Part shown: piece after piece, positions 1 through 8,614 of the stretch | How positions within the stretch are numbered: the stretch's first letter is position 1 | Layout of the letters: every line of letters begins with the position of its first letter | DNA from: Ichthyophis bannanicus | Lineage: Eukaryota; Chordata; Amphibia; Gymnophiona; Ichthyophiidae | Assembly: GCA_033557465.1 (NCBI GenBank) | Contig: CM066043.1 | Span: 82,924,662 to 82,988,661, forward strand | DNA length: 64,000 nucleotides | Direction of reading: 5' to 3' | Position numbers and translations under genes: made by a program | Notes under the pieces: model-generated | What the model was told of the DNA's origin: nothing | Seen by the model: only the letters and a program-made list of their open reading frames with translations | Database searches by the model: none

Positions 1-1487
1 TTAAGTCTTTTGAAAACCTGGAGAAGGTAGTACCTTGTACATGGAGTCAAGTGTCTTAGAATGTGGTGATACTGTTAAAGGAGTTTCCCACATCCTTAAA
101 AGTAGATCTGATGCAAAGGAAGCATGATCACCTCCTTTGGAATCCAGGGGGACTGCAGGGTCTCTGAATTCCCTGGCAAGGATTCTTTACCAGGTAAAGA
201 AATGGCAAGTAACTTTGCCATATCAAGCAGAAAAGCTTGAAAAGAAATCTCCCCTGAGGAGGACCCTCTAAAATGAGGGGTAAAGGCCAGACTTGTTGAA
301 GATTCAGCCTTGGTACCGATGGATTCATCCCAGTCATCGGGATCGGAAGACCTGAAAGGATGAAGCATCGGATTTTCCTTAAAGCGACATCTTCGGTACC
401 GCCCGAGGTCGGTACCGAATCATCCATGCTAGAGATCGATTCCAGGCTCAGCATCGAAGGAAGCGAGTCTGTCGAAGTAAGCATGGACGGTACCGACACC
501 GATGCCCATGTCGATACCGATATCGAAGCCGATACCGATACTGGAGGAACGGTCTGCAGCAACTCTAGCGGTACCAAAGTAGCCAAGAGCGTTAGACTAC
601 GTTCATCGGTGAGGAGTGTTTCATCCATCGCCATAGCCGATGCTGGGGTGTCGGTACCGCTCAAAGCGGCCACAACCACCGAACATGGCCCAGGTATGTT
701 CATTGAGGTAAGAACCCCGGGAACAACCTGAAGCCCCGTTAATGCTTTGGAGCCTGAAGACTCCCGCCGGGGCTTTATTGCCAAAATTTCCTTGAGGGCA
801 AGGCCAGAGCCATCTCGATACTGGGAAGGAGATATACCACTCGAGGACAGGCTAGTCTTTACAGACTTTTGTTTGGTTACCTGATCCTGTGGAGATATTG
901 TAGCTGGTGACATCGAGTGCGATGTGAACCGGGTATCGAGTTGTGCTCGATTCTGAAGATTTCTTCTAGTTGAGCTCCAGCAGGAAAGACACTCCAGTGG
1001 GCAATGGTCAGGACCCAAACATTTTAGACACCAAGTATGAGTGTCAGAAAATATATCTGTACCGCCACACTTTGAGCATTTCTTAAGGGTAGTGGCTGGC
1101 TTTTCCATAATGGAAAGATAGAGGCCTAGTGGCCTAGAGACCGTCAGACACTAAACAGGAAAAATTTCTGAAGAAAAGAAGAAATTCTTTAGAAAAAAGA
1201 AAGAAAAGCACCGGCGGTACCGGTGGCGTCGAGGGAAGGCAGACGCGACCACAAAAATCTAAGAATAAAAGGAAGAATTTTCTGCGGTGACAGGAATACA
1301 TCCTGCCGGCTCCGCGGAAAACGGAAAACTGATGAGAGGGAAGGGAATGGGCAGGAAGGCAGCGCGCATGCACGTGGGATGCTCCCAAAAGCCTTCTTTT
1401 TGGATGCTGGGGAGCGTTCCCGCGCAGGCACCGTCGGTACCGACGTACCCATATGTGAAGACTCATTTCTGCTTGTTCCTGGAGATA
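1..1487 (-). mobile_element. DIRS-type retrotransposon, 5' terminal region and gag, runs off the left edge
   Basis: Minus-strand element. Its outer end near 1455-1487 reads, in sense, CTCCAGGAACAAGCAG then GAGTCTTCAC, close to the terminal motif at 56085-56110 of the second DIRS in this window. The following leader (about 1440-1340) matches the leader of that second DIRS (40420-40520): a cggtaccgac/cggtcccgat block, gcgggaacgctccccagc against gcgggaacccttcccagc, a shared cttttgggag/ctttgggag block, and gcatgcg. A gag-like reading frame follows. The 3' part (RT, RNase H, recombinase) would lie left of base 1 and is not seen. It abuts L2 sequence at about 1488, so it either inserted into that L2 or truncated it. 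Confidence 0.65.
128..1108 (-). pseudogene. DIRS Gag-like protein, N-terminal part
   Basis: Opens with ATG at 1108 and runs 326 codons. Residues 10-38 hold a Cys/His cluster of the form C-x2-C, D-x-H, C-x2-CLG (KKCSKCGG ... THTWCLKCLG), which I recognise from the N-terminus of Gag proteins of vertebrate DIRS elements. The frame at 40788 in the second DIRS starts the same way. The middle is Ser/Val-rich (SVSASISVSTWASVSVP) and encoded by short repeats of gataccgata. The homologous Gag continuation appears to move to another minus frame at about 368-96, which reads S-F-Q-A-F-L-L-D-M-A-K-L-L-A-I, so I read the copy as frameshifted. Function in the family: nucleocapsid-like particle protein of a tyrosine-recombinase retrotransposon. 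Confidence 0.6.
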
Positions 1488-2270
1488 GCTTGTAGCTCAG
1501 TGGAGTCTTTTGGTTGGTTTGTGAGGGATTTTATGATAGAGAATAGATCCTTTGGTTTGTTTATAGATTTCATTAGGAGTTTAGTATGATATTCTTTTTT
1601 TAATGTTGTTAATATGTTGACGGTATTTTGCTAGCATTGCCAAGTATTTTTCTCTATTTTTTGTTGTTTTTGCTGAACGCCAGGTGCATTCTAGTTTTCT
1701 CAGCTTTCTTTTTAGTAATCTTATGTCATGTGAGTACCATTGTTTTGAGGTTTTCTTACTGGTGGGGCGCAGTGTTTGGGGTCTGGATGCAATTCTAGAG
1801 ATACTAACATTCCAATTGTTTATAAGCTCATTAATATCTTTTGTGCTTGTGTCGATGGAGTCAAAGTTCTTTAAATTTTGGTTATTGTTTTGTCGTGTGT
1901 TCAGTATGATGATCATGAAAATGTTCCGTCTCTATAGTGAACTCAATGAGATGATGGACTAATCGTGGGACTGGATTTATTTGTGGGCTGTTATTTTGAT
2001 GTGTATAGATATCCTGTGGAAGGAATAAAAGGTCCAGTATAGTACCTTTGTTACAGGTAGGGTCTTTTATAATTTGTCAAAAATGGAAGTCTTCCATAAC
2101 ATTAAGAAATAATGTGGCTTGTGTATTTTGTAGTGAAGTAAGATTGAAGTTTCCTAATAGGATTACCTTTTTCTTACATAACATGGTACAGACAGCTTCA
2201 AAGATATTTGTAAGGCCATTGGGATCTGCAGTTTGTGGTCTGTAGATTAGGTAGAATGCCATGTATCTAT
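1488..2270 (-). mobile_element. L2 LINE, endonuclease to pre-RT segment (left part of a split copy)
   Basis: Minus-strand coding remnants of an L2-clade LINE. At 2245-2077 the translation reads LIYRPQTADPNGL then a hydrophobic stretch and ILLGNFNL, the core of an L2-type APE endonuclease. At 1916-1581 it reads TSKKTSKQWYSHDIRLLKRK then KLECTWRSAKT, typical of the linker before L2 reverse transcriptase. The N-terminal endonuclease part is at 9343-9895, on the other side of the gypsy element, in the same orientation. The two halves meet at the duplicated CTAT, so this is one L2 interrupted by a later insertion. Confidence 0.7.
2267..2270. repeat. Target-site duplication CTAT, left copy
   Basis: CTAT directly precedes the LTR terminus TGTTGCG at 2271. 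The same four bases follow the other LTR terminus at 9339-9342. A 4-bp duplication fits Ty3/gypsy integrase. Confidence 0.8.
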
Positions 2271-2670
2271 TGTTGCGCCCCTGCTGGCTAGACGGTTGCC
2301 TATAGGCAGTGGGCGTACCTCCTATTGTCCCTTGGTAGTGTGGGTTCCCCAGAGCCAAGGGTTCTGGGGATTGTAGTTGTGAAAAAATGAGTAGCCGAGG
2401 GTGGAAGGCAAATACAGGAAAAATGCATTCTTTTCTTCTTTAGCCCTTTCAAACATACAGCAACAAAAGTAGGATACTTCTCCAAATAAAGAAAAAAGGA
2501 ACTTTCACAGTAACACCGGTAGCAACTACTTCACTCAGCTTGTTATACCAGTAGTATATCTTTTCCAGAGTTCAATAATACAGCTTAAGGGTTCCTTGCT
2601 CAGTTCAGCCCAAATAACTGCTCTTCCAAACTGAGCACTATGCAAAGCACAACCCACTTTACTTCTGGCT

Positions 2671-2677
2671 TTTTATA
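2671..2677 (-). promoter_or_regulatory. TATA-like box of the LTR promoter
   Basis: In sense the sequence is GTATAAAAAGCC, about 135 bp past the end of the LTR reading frame. The same box is at 7217-7211 in the 5' LTR, where it would drive genomic transcription. This implies that the LTR frame lies in U3. Predicted from sequence only. Confidence 0.5.
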
Positions 2678-2811
2678 CGTTTAGGTAGTGACTTCTTAAG
2701 CATTCAAACCAGCACTTCTGAACCTTCATTCCAAACATTTCTAGCAGAACAGGCAAGTACAAAGCTTCTGGGTTTTCTCAGTTTTAAACCTTACAGCTTC
2801 TTCACCTTTGC

Positions 2812-3597
2812 TTTACACCCAAAGAACAGTCCATTTGAGAGTTGGCAGAACTATTATCAGAATCATAGTTATCTACCTGCATGCTCTCATACTCAGGGTC
2901 AGTTAGCATCTGGCTGGAATCAGCTTGTGGGATTTTAGGTTATATTTCTTCTAATAACTTTAAAACCTTCTCCCAATGAGACCTCTTTCTATGTTGAGGA
3001 ATGTTGGAAGGGCTGAGGGAGTTCTTATCCTTCAATAAACTATGCAAGGTTTCAAATGGGCTCACCTTACTTCTAGTAACAGAGCTCTTTACAGACCTTC
3101 CTTGGTGAAGCTCTTCCCTCAGGTTCTGGCAGGACCACACCCGTGCCCTGCTCAAAGACAGCACTTTCCTCAGGATAAACCCTCCTGTCTTCAGGGTCCG
3201 CTGTAATGCTCCTACAACATGGGCTTCCTTCAGAGCTGTAGTTTCCTGTGTGCTGGCTGCAATGAGAACCTTTCCTGAGGCTGCTTCTAGAACACCTCCT
3301 TCTCTCAGCTTCCTTGCAAGAACCTTCCCCTTTTCCTCCTGGTTCCTCGGTTGTCTCTTCTCTTCCTGGTTCCCCAGTTGTCTCTTCTCTTCCTGGTTCC
3401 CCGGTTGTCCCTTCTCTTCCTGGTTCCCCGGTTATCTTGGAGCTAGGGTGTGGCTTGCACTCAGCAACTCTATGTGTGTGTTTTTTTTCCTTGGCTGGAG
3501 TTTCAAAGTCAAAACTCCCTGAACTATTCTTCTGCTTAGGGGTAAATGTCTGTTTTCTATCCATTTCCCTGGGCTCCACTACAGTCTCGCCACCACA
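2812..3597 (-). pseudogene. LTR-encoded open frame in the 3' LTR, acidic C-terminus, broken here
   Basis: The frame enters at the first LTR codon (TGT, Cys) in phase with pol. Features in order: CGGET at the start; a Met-Asp-Arg-Lys at about codon 12; a GEPGREETT-type 9-residue repeat (27 bp per unit) at about 3345-3425; a Lys/Arg/Ser-rich middle; KVSPFETLHSLLKDKN; HWEKVLKLLEEI; then YESMQVDNYDSDNSS and a final SQMDCSLGVKQR before TGA at 2814-2812. It is interrupted by a 2-bp deletion near 3103 and a stop near 2940, both absent from the 5' LTR. Three other LTR families in the window keep the same phase and the same ending. Function unknown; I know no domain for it. Confidence 0.6.
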
Positions 3598-5661
3598 CAT
3601 CCCCCCCCTTAAGATATTACGGGCTGGCGTACTAACCCCCACACAGCCCGTAATTCTTGCTAGGGTATTATGGTCTATTTGACAGCTATTCGGATTATCC
3701 TCTTTTGCCACCAACCGAGCCAATGCCACTCGCTCGTGCCAGGGTCGCAAAACATTAATATGATAAATCTGCTGTTGTCCTCTTCTATTCTCCACCGAAT
3801 AGGATACCGGACCTACCCGCCTTATTACCCTATAAGGCCCTTTCCACTTACTCTCGAATTTGGGGTTTGGGCCGGCCACTGTTACAATAACCTTTTCGCC
3901 TACTTCCAACTGGCGAGGCTTTGCATGCCGGTCATAGTGGGCTTTCTGGCGGGTTTGGCTAGCTGTTATATTCCCTTCTGCCACTTGGGACATACGCTGT
4001 AGGCGTCCTTTCAAATCTTTTAAGAATTGGGGTATCCCGATTTCTTCTATGGCTGGTTCCACCCACTGCTCGCGTAATATGTCGAGTACACCCCTTGGAG
4101 CTCGCCCGTACATCAACTCGTATGGAGAAATGCCCAAGGACGTCTGCTTCCACTCTCTGCACGCATACAATACGAAGGGAAGCATCATATTCCAGTCAGT
4201 CATGTCCCCCTCGAGACTTCTCCTTAGCATTCTCTTTAGGGTTTGGTTCTGCCTCTCAACTAGGCCATTTGATTGTGGGTGATATGCGGCCGTTCTGACA
4301 TGTCGGATGCCAAAGGCGTCCCACACTTGGGCCAGATACCGGGACATAGAATTACTACCCCTGTCAGTTAAAACCTCCCGGGGAAATCCCACCTCGCAGA
4401 ATAACTTTACTATTTCAGCAGATATAGTTCTGGCGGATATGTTGCGTAGGGGAATCGCCCAAGGGAATTGGGTGGCTTGGTCTACGATGACCAGGATATA
4501 TTGGAACCCTCGGGGTGTTCTCACTAGGGGACCCACTATATCCATAGCTAATCTATGTATAGGTTCCGATATGACCGGTATGGGTACCAGAGGTACCTTT
4601 GGCGGGTGGATTGCAGTAACTCGCTGACAGGAAGGACATGACTCACAGAATTTAGAGGTCTCCTTGAAAACCCCAGGCCAACAGAAGCGGGCTAGAATTT
4701 GGTCTAAGGTGCCATGCACCCCTTTATGACCTCCTATGGGGTGGTCATGCGCTAACTTTAAAACCAGTGTTTTAAAGGTAGTAGGGACTACTAATTGTTT
4801 CCGGATATTCCCTGACCTAGGGTTTAAACTTTCACGGTATAATAGATCACTATCTAAGAAAAATCTGGGTAAGGTTTCTGACCTTCTGTGGGCATACTCA
4901 AAAGCCCGAATGAGTGCGGGGTCTGCCCGCTGTTCTTTGGGGAACGAGGGAAATTTCTCGACTAACTCCGTGGGGACCCAAGGTAGGTCCTGGCCGGCTA
5001 CTAGTTCAGCCCTATTCTGCGACCTAGTCTGCCTCCCCCAGCGTTTTTCTGCTTTCCCCTTTTTGCCGCTAGCTGCAAGGGGAGTTATTAAATCGTCATG
5101 AGAGGGCAAACTGTGTGCCGGGTCATCCGCTGGGTCTTGTTCCCCTGCCATGGCTTTGGAGCGGGCCCTGGTGGATACCATGCCTGCCTTGGGTAATAAG
5201 CCCTCAACTAACCCTTGCCTGAATTGAGGCCAATCTCTCCCCAAGACTAAGGTGTGAAGCCTAGGGAAAACTGCTACAGATATGTTCCGCTTTAATCCCA
5301 AACCTTTTACCCTTACAGTGTGGACTGGGTAAGATGACGCTGCACCATGGACGCACCTTATCTTTATGCTGCCCTCAGATGGTTCTAGGAGCTGGCTACC
5401 CTGGGATTGTATTTCTTTCCAGAGCCTCTGTGAGATCATGGATTGATCTGCCCCAGAATCTAGCAAGGCGTCTACAGGGATACCTTCCACTTCTACAGCC
5501 AACAAAAATCCCTCCCCACTCTCCTTGGACTGGGCGGTTATTAGGGCTGTCCTTGCTCTACAATCTTTCTTCAGGTGCCCTTCCTCTCCACATGAAAAAC
5601 ATTTTCTTTGGGCATAACCAGGTTTTCCCATGTGCATAAACTTTGTCATTTCTCCCCACAT
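3073..5661 (-). CDS. pol: Gypsy Pol: zinc knuckle, protease, integrase, reading into the 3' LTR
   Basis: 862 codons, ATG at 5661. In order: CCHC knuckle CFSCGEEGHLKKDC (about residues 22-35); aspartic protease active site DALLDSGADQS (about 63-73) and a G-R-D-W motif (about 141-144); an integrase HHCC zinc domain (H-x4-H then CESCPSCQ); integrase core with Asp in AMDIVGPL, Asp in LTDRGSN and Glu in SNGLVERQNQ; a C-terminal GPY/F-type module (KWKGPYRV). No RT (YxDD) or RNase H lies anywhere in it. From codon 689 on it is encoded by the 3' LTR: the polypurine tract is read as RGGM and the LTR begins CGGET. Protease cleaves Gag-Pol and integrase inserts the cDNA. It lies +1 relative to gag, and the knuckle sits in this frame. 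The end at 3073 results from a 2-bp LTR deletion. Confidence 0.85.
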   Translation of the reverse strand: MWGEMTKFMHMGKPGYAQRKCFSCGEEGHLKKDCRARTALITAQSKESGEGFLLAVEVEGIPVDALLDSGADQSMISQRLWKEIQSQGSQLLEPSEGSIKIRCVHGAASSYPVHTVRVKGLGLKRNISVAVFPRLHTLVLGRDWPQFRQGLVEGLLPKAGMVSTRARSKAMAGEQDPADDPAHSLPSHDDLITPLAASGKKGKAEKRWGRQTRSQNRAELVAGQDLPWVPTELVEKFPSFPKEQRADPALIRAFEYAHRRSETLPRFFLDSDLLYRESLNPRSGNIRKQLVVPTTFKTLVLKLAHDHPIGGHKGVHGTLDQILARFCWPGVFKETSKFCESCPSCQRVTAIHPPKVPLVPIPVISEPIHRLAMDIVGPLVRTPRGFQYILVIVDQATQFPWAIPLRNISARTISAEIVKLFCEVGFPREVLTDRGSNSMSRYLAQVWDAFGIRHVRTAAYHPQSNGLVERQNQTLKRMLRRSLEGDMTDWNMMLPFVLYACREWKQTSLGISPYELMYGRAPRGVLDILREQWVEPAIEEIGIPQFLKDLKGRLQRMSQVAEGNITASQTRQKAHYDRHAKPRQLEVGEKVIVTVAGPNPKFESKWKGPYRVIRRVGPVSYSVENRRGQQQIYHINVLRPWHERVALARLVAKEDNPNSCQIDHNTLARITGCVGVSTPARNILRGGMCGGETVVEPREMDRKQTFTPKQKNSSGSFDFETPAKEKKHTHRVAECKPHPSSKITGEPGREGTTGEPGREETTGEPGREETTEEPGGKGEGSCKEAERRRCSRSSLRKGSHCSQHTGNYSSEGSPCCRSITADPEDRRVYPEESAVFEQGTGVVLPEPEGRASPRKVCKELCY
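3598..3612 (-). promoter_or_regulatory. Polypurine tract
   Basis: Sense sequence AAGGGGGGGGATG abuts the 3' LTR terminus TGTGGTGG. In LTR elements the PPT primes plus-strand DNA synthesis. Here it is also coding, in frame with pol, as R-G-G-M. Confidence 0.8.
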
Positions 5662-6445
5662 TGACCTTCCCCTCCTTTCTGAAACCCCTGCGACTGCCGG
5701 GTTTGAAACACCAGCCTTTTTGGCTTATCAATCTGGCCTCTTGGAAGCGCCCCGCCAGTGAGGTAGCCTCATTGGTGTTGTGGCAGTTCTGAAGGACCAG
5801 AAAGGACTGCAGATCTTTTGGGACCGCCTCCATAAACTGTTCTAATACAATGCAGTCTAACAGGGAATCTATTGTTTTACTCTCGGGTGTTAACCACTTA
5901 CATGCCAACCCTTTAATCCGCTGGCATAGAGCTCGCGGTGTTTCTCCTTGTTTTAACTTGCAACTCCTCAAGAGGCGGCGATAGACCATAGGGGTTAGGC
6001 CCATACAGTCTCTTATTGCCTTCTTGAGCTCCTCGTAACTGGAGGCTAGTGCAGCAGGCATGGCCCTGTAAACCGCTAGCACTTTCCCTGTAAGGGAGGC
6101 TGCCAGGCGCACTGCCCACTGATCTTTCAGCCATCCACTTAGGAGAGCTACCCTCTCGAACGCTTCCAGGTAATCGTCAATATCATCTTCCTTGGTCAAC
6201 TGACCAAAGGAAAATGTCCCATTACCCGGTAAACTCAGTCCTTGTAAGGCTCCCAAAGAACCTGACGCTGTCCTTATGGATTCCACTGTTTGCTTCTGCG
6301 CTCCTAACCATGCGCCCATCATCTCAAGGAGCGGCTTCTGTTGAGCTTGCATCATGGCAGCTGTATGTTCCTGGGTCCTGGCAGACATCTCCTGCTGCTT
6401 TTGGAACTGTTCCGCCATCCAGCTCAGACGTTCGCCACGCTCCAT
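5558..6445 (-). CDS. gag: Gypsy Gag with SCAN-like C-terminal capsid segment
   Basis: I choose ATG at 6445 (MERGERLSWMAEQF); the frame is open a further 18 codons upstream but from a TTG. About 295 residues. The N-terminal Gln-rich helical region (QKQQEMSARTQEHTAAMMQAQQK) may be coiled coil. The middle (GQLTKEDDIDDYLEAFERVA) is capsid-like. The segment from about residue 175 (YRRLLRSCKLKQGETPRALCQRI, CKWLTPES, IVLEQFMEAVPKDLQSFL) resembles the SCAN domain, known to descend from Gmr1-like Gag. It ends in a basic region; the zinc knuckle lies in the +1 frame at the start of pol, so expression needs a +1 shift or this copy has an indel there. Gag packages element RNA. Confidence 0.8.
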   Translation of the reverse strand: MERGERLSWMAEQFQKQQEMSARTQEHTAAMMQAQQKPLLEMMGAWLGAQKQTVESIRTASGSLGALQGLSLPGNGTFSFGQLTKEDDIDDYLEAFERVALLSGWLKDQWAVRLAASLTGKVLAVYRAMPAALASSYEELKKAIRDCMGLTPMVYRRLLRSCKLKQGETPRALCQRIKGLACKWLTPESKTIDSLLDCIVLEQFMEAVPKDLQSFLVLQNCHNTNEATSLAGRFQEARLISQKGWCFKPGSRRGFRKEGKVNVGRNDKVYAHGKTWLCPKKMFFMWRGRAPEERL

Positions 6446-6793
6446 CTCTAGTTGATGCCGAAACAGAAAAGAGAGAGAACACACCAAGTGCGGCTCCAAG
6501 TACCAGCCCTCTTTCTCTCGAACCCCCTTTTGAGCACTGCTGTAGCCCCCTGCACCAGTATCCGCTTTAACCCCTCCTATACACGGGTTACCTAATGCAG
6601 GTGTAGACTCGAGTTTGTCAGCAAACAGGTCCCGGCTGGGAAATCAGCTCCGGTTCCGTCCTTCCGCTGCCACTCCGGTCTTTATCTCCTCAGCGGCTCT
6701 CTCTGTCCTCAGAGGCTTCCAACCGAAGTTTCTCTCCTCCTTTATGGTAGTAAATATCCTTTCTTATGCGTGGGTAAAGGCCAAAAGAAGAAT

Positions 6794-6811
6794 CCTTAAA
6801 ACTACGCCACC
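6794..6811 (-). promoter_or_regulatory. Candidate primer-binding site
   Basis: Just downstream of the 5' LTR end (ACA at 6812), the sense strand reads GG then TGGCGTAGTTTTAAGG. The TGG start is what a tRNA 3' CCA would pair with. I cannot name the tRNA. Confidence 0.4.
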
Positions 6812-7405
6812 TGTCGCGCCCCTGCTGGCTAGGCGGTTGCCTATAGGCAGTGGGCGTACCTCCTATTGTCCCTTGGTAGTGTGGGTTCCCCAGAGCCAAG
6901 GCTTCTGGGGATTGTAGTTGTGAAAAAATGAGTAGCCGAGGGTGGAAGCCAAATACAGGAAAAATGTATTCTTTTCTTCTTTAGCCCTTTCAAACATACA
7001 GCAACAAAAGTAGGATACTTCTCCAAATAAAGAAAAAGGAACTTTCACAGTAACACCGGTAGCAACTGCTTCACTCAGCTTGTTATACCAGTAGTATATC
7101 TTTTCCAGAGTTCAATAATACAGCTTAAGGGTTTCTTGCTCAGTTCAGCCCAAATAACTGCTCTTCCAAACTGAGCACTATGCAAAGCACAACCCACTTT
7201 ACTTCTGGCTTTTTATACGTTTAGGTAGTGACTTCTTAAGCATTCAAACCAGCACTTCTGAACCTTCTCTGCCCGCTTTAAAATGTTAGCAACTTCATTC
7301 CAAACATTTCTAGCAGAACAGGCAAGTACAAAGCTTCTGGGTTTTCTCAGTTTTAAACCTTACAGCTTCTTCACCTTTGCTTCACACCCAAAGAACAGTC
7401 CATTT

Positions 7406-8612
7406 ATTTATTTATTTATTTTATTTATTACAATCTTTTATATACCGCGCTATTTGATATCAGCGCGGTTCACATACAACAACATCAACAGAATAACAGG
7501 CTATTCCGTGTTTACAGCAAACAGGTATATAAACTTGGGTAACATAAGGTTAACTTATTACAAACATGATTATATAAAAGGTATCATGACAACACAAAAG
7601 TCCTAGTAATCTTACTGAGAAAGTGGGAGAGGCTATTTGAAGATAAGGTGTGTCTCTTATTTGGGGGGGCTTTTGCTGGGGGTAATGTTTGGTGGGTAGT
7701 ATATGAGGAAAAGGTGATATTTAAGTGCTTTCCTAAATTGGGTTAAGTCGGTAATGGCACGAATGCTTGGTGGTAAGGCGTTCCAGCATCTTGGGGCATA
7801 GAATATAAAAGATCTGCTTGCCGTTATCTGGGTGCATTTTGTTACAGCCTTAGAAAGTGTTAGTCTGTTTATAGCCGTCGGTCTTCTGGATCTAGTAGAT
7901 GGAGTTACATGGATGGGATTTGAGAGTGAAGAGGATGAAAGTCCGTGGATGGCCTTAAAGGTCAGCAGTATGGTCTTGTAAGTGAGCCTACCTTGTATGG
8001 GGAGCCAGTGGAGTTGTTTTAGTATAGGAGTCACGTGCTCGAATCTGGCGACTCCCTGAAGGACCCTAGCTGCGGTGTTCATAGCAAGTTGTAGAGGGTT
8101 AATAGTGGATTGAGGAAGGCCTTGAAGGATAGCGTTAGCAAAGTCGAAATGTGGTAGAATTAACGCTTTGTATATTGTTCTGTAGTCTTCTGGATCAAGT
8201 AAGAAGCGAAGATGTCCGAGAGAACGAATCTTGAAATAAACTGCTCTTACTACATTCTCTATGTGTAGTTTCATATCTAGATGTTGATCCAGTGTGACCC
8301 CCAGATAACGAATTGTGGATTTTGTTTGCAGTTCTGCTTCTTTAACTCTTACATATGATGGTGGGGTGAGGTTGTGGTCCCTTGTAATGAATAGAACCTC
8401 TGTCTTCTTGTGTTGGATGCGGAGGTTTTGGGATAGGAGCCATTTAGAAACTACGTCAAAACATTCTATCAGAGGGGAGAGATTCAGAAGTTCTGTAGAG
8501 AACGGGGTGTAGAGCAGGATATCATCAGCATATATCAGGCAGCTCACATTAAAAGATCTGATGAGATTACAGATAGGTTGTATGTATATGTTGAAAAAGA
8601 GTGATGAGAGTC
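7406..8612 (-). mobile_element. 5'-truncated L2 LINE inserted in the gypsy 5' LTR
   Basis: Comparison with the uninterrupted 3' LTR shows the insertion between tccattt (7405) and gcagaac (8614). The 3' end is at the left: a run of attt repeats (7402-7434) preceded, in sense, by a hairpin CCGCGCTGATATCAAATAGCGCGG. The 5' end breaks inside the reverse transcriptase. No target-site duplication is evident. The junctions share a gagagt motif with the LTR, so the exact 5' base is uncertain. Confidence 0.85.
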
Positions 8613-8614
8613 GC
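7657..8614 (-). pseudogene. L2 reverse transcriptase, C-terminal part
   Basis: About 319 codons of ORF2 from just before the catalytic box to the C-terminus. Visible: LSSLFFNIYIQPI, the catalytic CLIYADDILLYTP, KTEVLFI, TIRYLGVTLD, ILPHFDFANAIL, LHWLPIQGRLTYKT, and the C-terminal RCWNALPPSIRA / FRKALKYHLF typical of L2. The frame is intact to its stop but lacks the endonuclease and RT fingers, so it is dead. The 5' codons run into LTR sequence. Confidence 0.85.

Larger units (their letters stand above)
2271..3597 (-). repeat. 3' LTR of the gypsy element
   Basis: 1327 bp, TG to CA ends, matching 6812-7405 plus 8613-9338 nearly base for base. It contains, in sense order, a reading frame from its first codon (to about 2812), a TATA-like box (2677-2671), and a 3' section ending ACCGCCTAGCCAGCAGGGGCGC-type sequence (here with A for G near the end). 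It has three full 27-bp repeats near 3345-3425 where the 5' LTR has two. Relative to the 5' LTR it has a 2-bp deletion near 3103 and a stop near 2940 that break the LTR frame. Confidence 0.9.

Noticed and set aside
3345..3440. CRISPR-like array
   Set aside because: Contiguous 27-bp coding repeat with no spacers, in a eukaryotic LTR.
3250..3682. Plus-strand frames rich in S/P/F opposite the LTR and pol
   Set aside because: They mirror the 27-bp repeat and the antisense of the LTR frame; sense-strand homology explains the openness.
3670..6570. Many plus-strand frames of 60-120 codons
   Set aside because: Antisense shadows of gypsy gag and pol.
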